NCBI RefSeq assembly: GCF_009602435.1
Contig: NZ_VZDQ01000024.1
Span: forward strand, 310,001-374,000
From: Sediminibacillus terrae
Lineage (GTDB): Bacteria > Bacillota > Bacilli > Bacillales > Amphibacillaceae
Reading direction: 5' to 3'
DNA length: 64,000 nt
Both the position numbers and the translations under genes were made by a program. Positions 59,946-64,000 of the stretch are shown piece by piece. Position 1 is the first letter of the stretch. Each line of letters starts with the position of its first letter. A model generated the notes under the pieces. It worked only from the letters and a program-made list of their open reading frames with translations, searched no databases and was not told where the DNA came from.

Positions 59946-60048
59946 TATTCCGCCTCCATTCATCACGAGTTGTTGTCATTAGTGTAAACAGAAGCTGTAG
60001 TTTCACGGCTGTTAGTTTTTAACAAAGAGAAACGTTCCTGTTGTGCAG

Positions 60049-60954
60049 TTAAAGAACAAGAAACATTAACAATGGAATCGTGATGATGCTCAGCAATGTA
60101 CTGAGCAGCGTAGCACTTGATACGAATCCAGGTTTTGTTTGGAATTGCAGGGCATAAATCGTGGTGTTCGCTGCCGTCGGAGTAGCTGCCGTCAATATCA
60201 TGATCGCTTTGACCATATTGTCGACCGGTAAAAAGAATGCAATCGCGAACGCTATGACCGGGGCAAGAAGCAGTTTGATCGACAGTGAAGCACCCAACTT
60301 TCGATAATCCAATTGTTTCAAGGAAATACTGGCAAGCTGCATCCCCAAAACAATCATTACAGTCGGAATTGTTGCATCGGCCACCATGCTGACTGCCGAC
60401 ATCACTTGGTCTCCGATTCCGATTTGCAATCCATTCGACAGCAGCCCCAATATCGCGCCATAGACAATCGGTACTTTGACCACTTCCTTCAAAGGGGAAA
60501 ATGACTGTCCGCCCTGATCACTGCCCTTGGCAGCATAGTAAATGCCTGCCGTACACATGATCAACTGCTGCAAAACCATCAAAATTACCGCGTAATGAAA
60601 ACCTTCCTCCCCGAAAAGAAGCAATATCAACGGCGCTCCGTAATTCCCGTTATTCATAAACGCAGAGGCAAGGATAAAGCCACTGGTCGTATTTTTATCC
60701 CAACGATTGAGCCAAGCAAGAAGATAGCAAATCACAATGGATACCGCACATAACACGACTAAATAAATGCTCAAATAAACATAATCCAGCGTAATTTCAT
60801 TCTGATAAAACGTCCGAAAAGCCAAAAAAGGTGACATTAGATAAATGGCAATGGTCGAAACAGGCTTTAACTCGAACTTCCATACTTTCTGCCCGATGAA
60901 ACCAAGAGCGAACACTCCAAAAATCGGGATAAGGACTCCAAAGAATTCCACCAT
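60049..60954 (-). CDS. AEC-family transporter (auxin efflux carrier/malate permease type)
   Basis: This 301-residue membrane protein has about ten helices. The first, FFGVLIPIFGVFALGFIGQKVW, and the segment NNGNYGAPLILLLFGEEGFHYAVILMVLQQLIM, with the conserved Asn and Gly cluster near residue 100, are typical of AEC carriers. The repeated LSIKLLLAPVIAFAIAFFL near the end is also typical. Substrates in the family include malate and other organic acids. The start ATG at 60954 follows GGGGGGAG. It follows a GH1 gene on the same strand, 49 bases downstream, with a weak terminator between. Confidence 0.88.
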   Translation of the reverse strand: MVEFFGVLIPIFGVFALGFIGQKVWKFELKPVSTIAIYLMSPFLAFRTFYQNEITLDYVYLSIYLVVLCAVSIVICYLLAWLNRWDKNTTSGFILASAFMNNGNYGAPLILLLFGEEGFHYAVILMVLQQLIMCTAGIYYAAKGSDQGGQSFSPLKEVVKVPIVYGAILGLLSNGLQIGIGDQVMSAVSMVADATIPTVMIVLGMQLASISLKQLDYRKLGASLSIKLLLAPVIAFAIAFFLPVDNMVKAIMILTAATPTAANTTIYALQFQTKPGFVSSATLLSTLLSIITIPLLMFLVL

Positions 60955-60971
60955 TCTCCCCCCTACATAAG

Positions 60972-60998
60972 AAAAGGGACCTTTTTCAGATCCCTTTA
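60972..60998 (-). terminator. Weak terminator after the second GH1 gene
   Basis: AAAGGGA and TCCCTTT form a 7-base stem, followed on the minus strand by TTCTTAT. It lies between the GH1 and AEC genes. Confidence 0.5.
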
Positions 60999-61003
60999 CA
61001 GTT

Positions 61004-62452
61004 TTATTCCTTATTGATTGTGCCACCATTTTCAGAAATCACTTGCTGGTACCAGAAAAAGCTGTTTTTCCTGATCCGTCGTAAATCTTTTTCCCCTTCT
61101 TCGTCGCGATTGACATAAACGAAGCCGTACCGTTTCTGATAGCCGTTCAGCCAGCTCAGCAAATCGGTGAACGACCAGACACAGTATCCGAGCAAATCCA
61201 CCCCGTCCGTTATCGCCTGCTGACACTGCTGCAAATGACTTTTTATATAGTCTATCCGATAATCATCCTTGATGACGTCATTATCCTCTAATTGATCGAA
61301 CTCACCCAGTCCGTTTTCGCTTATCAAAATCGGAAGTCCGTACCGGCTTGTAATCCGGCGCATACCGATCCGCAGGCCGACAGGATCGATCTCCCAATCC
61401 CAATTGGTCGCTTCCAGGTTCGGATTTTTCTTGGTTTTGTACAATCCAGGAATACCTGTTTCCGGTGTCGTGCCCTTTTTTCCTGACGTGTTCATTCCAC
61501 CGGAACCTACTCCCCCTTCCAGAGGATTGTGTTCATATGTAGTCGTCCGGTAATAATTGACCCCCATGAAGTCGGGCTTTCCTTGTGCCAGCAGTTCCAA
61601 ATCGCCGTCTTCCATTTCAGGGGCCAATCCGTTCCGCTCCAAATAGTCCCATGCTGCCTTAGGGTATTTCCCCCAAGCGTACACATCCATCCACCAGTGG
61701 CTTAAGAACTCCTCGGCATTCTCAGCTGCCAACACATCCTCCGGTTTGGAAGAATAAGCATAGGCAGGGCTGTACGCGAAACTCGGTCCTATCTTGCCGT
61801 TCGGCACATATTTATGGAAGTCGGAAATCACCTTGGCATTGGCAAGACTGGCATGATGGTTTGCCTGATACATCCGCTTCCGATCCTGGACGCCGGGGGG
61901 ATGCAAGGCGAGCTGATAACCCAAACTGATGAAAACATTTTGCTCATTGAGACTGACCCAATACTTTACCCGATCACCAAGCCGCTTGAACAACGTGACA
62001 CTGTATCGGTAGAAGTCATCAATCACCTGTCGTGATTCCCATCCGCCGTATTGATCCTGGAGCGCCTGCGGCAAATCCCAGTGATACAACGTGACGATCG
62101 GTTCAATGTCGTGTTTGAGCAGTTCATCGACCAGCTGATCATAAAAATCGAGACCCTGCTCGTTTACTTCCCCGTGTCCGTCCTTTATGACCCGTGGCCA
62201 GGAAACGGAGAAACGATAAGATTTCAAGCCCATCTCCGCCATTAATCGGACATCTTCCCGCCAGCGATGATAATGGTCTACTGCCACATCACCATTGGTA
62301 CCCTTATATGTTTTGCCAGGTATCCGGACGAACTCGTCCCATATCGATGGAGATTTACCTTCTTCGTTCCATGCCCCTTCGATTTGATAGGCTGCCGAAG
62401 CAGCTCCCCATAAAAACCCATCTGGAAATGCTTGCAACTGCTTATGTAACAT
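61004..62452 (-). CDS. Second GH1 enzyme, probable 6-phospho-beta-glucosidase
   Basis: This 482-residue GH1 enzyme has FPDGFLWGAASAAYQIEG at the N-terminus and FSVSWPRVIKDGHGEVNEQG near 80. The acid/base region is WVSLNEQNVF, where Gln replaces the Pro of the usual NEP but the Glu is kept. The nucleophile is in ILISENGLG near residue 380. The loop DLLSWLNGYQKRYGF has Ser, Lys and Tyr in the spacing used to bind a sugar 6-phosphate. NEQN-type GH1 enzymes such as B. subtilis YckE are known. The start ATG at 62452 follows AGAGGAGG. No PTS genes are adjacent. Confidence 0.92.
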   Translation of the reverse strand: MLHKQLQAFPDGFLWGAASAAYQIEGAWNEEGKSPSIWDEFVRIPGKTYKGTNGDVAVDHYHRWREDVRLMAEMGLKSYRFSVSWPRVIKDGHGEVNEQGLDFYDQLVDELLKHDIEPIVTLYHWDLPQALQDQYGGWESRQVIDDFYRYSVTLFKRLGDRVKYWVSLNEQNVFISLGYQLALHPPGVQDRKRMYQANHHASLANAKVISDFHKYVPNGKIGPSFAYSPAYAYSSKPEDVLAAENAEEFLSHWWMDVYAWGKYPKAAWDYLERNGLAPEMEDGDLELLAQGKPDFMGVNYYRTTTYEHNPLEGGVGSGGMNTSGKKGTTPETGIPGLYKTKKNPNLEATNWDWEIDPVGLRIGMRRITSRYGLPILISENGLGEFDQLEDNDVIKDDYRIDYIKSHLQQCQQAITDGVDLLGYCVWSFTDLLSWLNGYQKRYGFVYVNRDEEGEKDLRRIRKNSFFWYQQVISENGGTINKE

Positions 62453-62485
62453 TTCATTTCCTCCTCTTTCGGATCATATTTCCTT

Positions 62486-62926
62486 CTACTTCGCCTTCCG
62501 TTTCCTGCCTGCTTTTTTTATCACCTGGTTGATTACTTCAGAAAACACAAGCCCAATGGCAATCGCTCCTGAAATCAATCCCGCTTTTGCAGCCAGTTGG
62601 ACCCCTGCATTATAGTCATTCTCCACGAGATTGCGCATGGCGTCATAAGCCAGTCCACCTGGTACCAGCGGAATGATGCCAGAAACGTTGAAAATGATTA
62701 CAGGTGTTTTATAATATTTTGCACATACTTTGCTTAACCCGCCGACCAAAAATGCACCTGCTAGTGTTGCCGGGACTGCATCGGTCCCCTCGGATGCCAA
62801 TCCATAATACAGTACCCAGCCAAGCATCCCGACCAATCCGCATTGTATCAATGCTTTGCGGGGTGCGTTGAAAAGCACGCCGAAGCCGGCGGCTGCTATA
62901 AAGCTGGTGATCAGCTGTTCTCCCAT
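62486..62926 (-). CDS. Threonine/serine exporter family protein, small subunit (split ThrE, YjjB-like)
   Basis: This 146-residue protein with about four helices covers the C-terminal half of ThrE. It has FGVLFNAPRKALIQCGLVGMLGW at the start, KTPVIIFNVSGIIPLVPGGLAYDAMRNLV in the middle, and a basic end (KKAGRKRKAK). The PLVPGG motif is conserved. It is paired with the large-subunit gene 18 bases upstream. The start ATG at 62926 follows AAAGGT; TTG at 62935 is the alternative. The substrate is an amino acid or organic acid. Confidence 0.87.
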   Translation of the reverse strand: MGEQLITSFIAAAGFGVLFNAPRKALIQCGLVGMLGWVLYYGLASEGTDAVPATLAGAFLVGGLSKVCAKYYKTPVIIFNVSGIIPLVPGGLAYDAMRNLVENDYNAGVQLAAKAGLISGAIAIGLVFSEVINQVIKKAGRKRKAK

Positions 62927-62944
62927 ACCATCCAAACCTTTCTA

Positions 62945-63697
62945 TCAAACAAATGAAATTCCGACAGCGATCCCAGCACCGATGGCACATGCTGTCAGCA
63001 GCGCCTCTGCACCTTTGGATAAGCCGGCAACGAGATGCCCGGCCATCAAATCGCGGACAGCGTTGGTGATCAATAAACCTGGTACCAGCGGCATGACAGC
63101 CCCAATGATTATTTTATCCATTTCAGCGCCAAGCTGGAGGTGAATAAACAGAAGGGACAACAGACCGATAATCACAGATGCCAGAAACTCAGCAAAAAAG
63201 CGGATTTCCACCCAATCATGAAATCTTTCCATTGCCAAATAGCCGGCAGCACCGGCCAACATCGCCGGTACAAAATCAAGCCAGCTCCCATCAAACATGA
63301 TTGCAAAGCAGCCGCTTACCAGTGCCGCTGCAATCACTTGGAAGAAGAGCGAAAAGCTATAACTGTCCAAATCGGTTTGTTTCAGCTGATCATTTGCTTC
63401 CGCCATGGAAAGCTCGCCGTTTGTAACCTGCCGCGATATACTGTTGACAATGGCTATTTTATGCAAGTCCGTCGAGCGTTCGGAAATCCGCATGAAATTG
63501 GTCGGGTCCGTTCCGTCTATGGAAAAGATAATGCCTGTGGGAGTTACATAGCTTTGAGAGGCAGTCTTTCCGAATGAAGCAGCAATCCGCTGCATGGTAT
63601 CCTCGACGCGGTGTGTTTCTGCCCCGCTTTGCAGCATGATTTTCCCTGCCAGCAGGCAGACACTCGTAATACTTGGCGGTGTTGATTTTACATCCAT
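62945..63697 (-). CDS. Threonine/serine exporter family protein, large subunit (split ThrE, YjjP-like)
   Basis: This 250-residue protein covers the DUF1212 half of ThrE. It has SVCLLAGKIMLQSGAETHRVEDTMQRIAASFG at the N-terminus, the soluble conserved portion, and GIIFSIDG near 55. About five helices follow, with the second conserved block GAVMPLVPGLLITNAVRDLMAGHLVAGLSKGAEALLTA near residue 200. The start ATG at 63697 is 8 bases from GGAGA. E. coli YjjP and YjjB form a similar split exporter. Confidence 0.87.
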   Translation of the reverse strand: MDVKSTPPSITSVCLLAGKIMLQSGAETHRVEDTMQRIAASFGKTASQSYVTPTGIIFSIDGTDPTNFMRISERSTDLHKIAIVNSISRQVTNGELSMAEANDQLKQTDLDSYSFSLFFQVIAAALVSGCFAIMFDGSWLDFVPAMLAGAAGYLAMERFHDWVEIRFFAEFLASVIIGLLSLLFIHLQLGAEMDKIIIGAVMPLVPGLLITNAVRDLMAGHLVAGLSKGAEALLTACAIGAGIAVGISFV

Positions 63698-63703
63698 ATC
63701 CAT

Positions 63704-64000
63704 CTTCTCCGTAATCAGCTTATATTGGTATTATAAGAGCAAATACTGACGAAAAACAATGACAACGGACTGCTTTTCCATAGCCGGGAATAAAGAATGT
63801 CATTTTCGGCATCCTGGTACCTGATCAGAGAGACTCAAAGCTTCATATGATTACTGGATAAGATATCAAAGCAATTAAATAACGAAGTTTTTTTATATCC
63901 ATATAATCCCCTTTTTATAATCATCGCCAACTACCAATTCACATATTATCATATTTTTTCTAACACGCTTTTATGTGTTATAATAGTTATAACAATTATA
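63704..64000. other. Gene-free right end, with a possible promoter for a gene beyond the window
   Basis: No reading frame is supported. An AT-rich region near the end has TATAAT at 63979-63984 on the plus strand, preceded by a dyad TAACAC...GTGTTA (63961-63980) where a repressor could bind. No good -35 lies 17 bases upstream. Confidence 0.4.

Noticed and set aside
1-64000. CRISPR arrays, phage genes, transposases, toxin-antitoxin or restriction systems
   Set aside because: No regularly spaced direct repeats and no proteins of these classes were recognised. The repeats found are dispersed palindromes at irregular distances.
1-64000. tRNA or rRNA genes
   Set aside because: No GGTTCGA(A/T)TC-type arm with a matching cloverleaf was seen. 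TTCGAATC strings near 38658 belong to the family B hairpin.

Overview
The window looks like chromosomal DNA of a Gram-positive, low-to-mid GC Bacillaceae. Supporting features are strong AGGAGG ribosome sites with ATG, GTG and TTG starts, a YtxJ bacillithiol-linked protein, and an S-box riboswitch. Regulatory sites of MhqR, NsrR, AraR, AhrC/ArgR and CcpA type, and B. subtilis-like gene families (hmp, opuD, helD/yvgS, yfiBC-like, ypuA-like, licRBCAH), point the same way. The betaine transporter and the abundance of dispersed palindromic repeats suit a soil or halotolerant genus; the genus itself cannot be fixed from this sequence. I see no phage, insertion sequence, rRNA, tRNA or CRISPR array.

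Layout. 0-9 kb: a truncated MhqR-boxed dioxygenase, an SDR dehydrogenase, a sodium:solute symporter, a Nudix hydrolase, a ferredoxin, flavohemoglobin hmp divergent from nsrR, and opuD. 9-19 kb: a SAM-riboswitch-controlled operon of a flavin monooxygenase and an ATP-grasp ligase, then helD, a second luciferase-like monooxygenase, and a heterodimeric ABC exporter. 19-28 kb: an MFS exporter, an orphan lysine/ornithine N-hydroxylase, a purine-type permease, a secreted DUF1002 protein, RidA, an IolW-like dehydrogenase, a YjbQ protein and a sirtuin. 28-38 kb: an L-arabinose regulon (araD-araB-araA, araR, and a ChvE/Ggu-type sugar ABC transporter) tied together by AraR boxes and cre sites. 38-51 kb: a DUF2680 secreted protein, two zinc-less MDR oxidoreductases, a papain-like protein next to an unusual ion channel, purU, argC-J-B-D with an ARG box in its promoter, a C39-like peptidase and a fumarylacetoacetase-family hydrolase. 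51-58 kb: an oligo-beta-glucoside PTS cluster (licB-licC-licA-GH1-licH-licR). 58-64 kb: a 52-residue membrane protein with ytxJ, a thioredoxin-reductase-like flavoprotein, an AEC transporter, a second GH1 enzyme and a split ThrE-type exporter.

How it works together. Most genes are accessory metabolism: plant-polymer sugars (arabinose, beta-glucosides, inositol-type compounds), sulfur scavenging, and protection from quinones, NO and electrophiles. The intergenic regions carry at least three families of dispersed repeats. One is a 70-190 bp imperfect palindrome, one a CCGAGCGAATTCG-type hairpin that often sits where a terminator is expected, and one a GCGCAAGCG-type element. Long overlapping reading frames inside these repeats are not genes. 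The least explained module is the S-box operon at 9.1-11.5 kb; the papain-like protein plus atypical channel at 39.8-41.3 kb is second.
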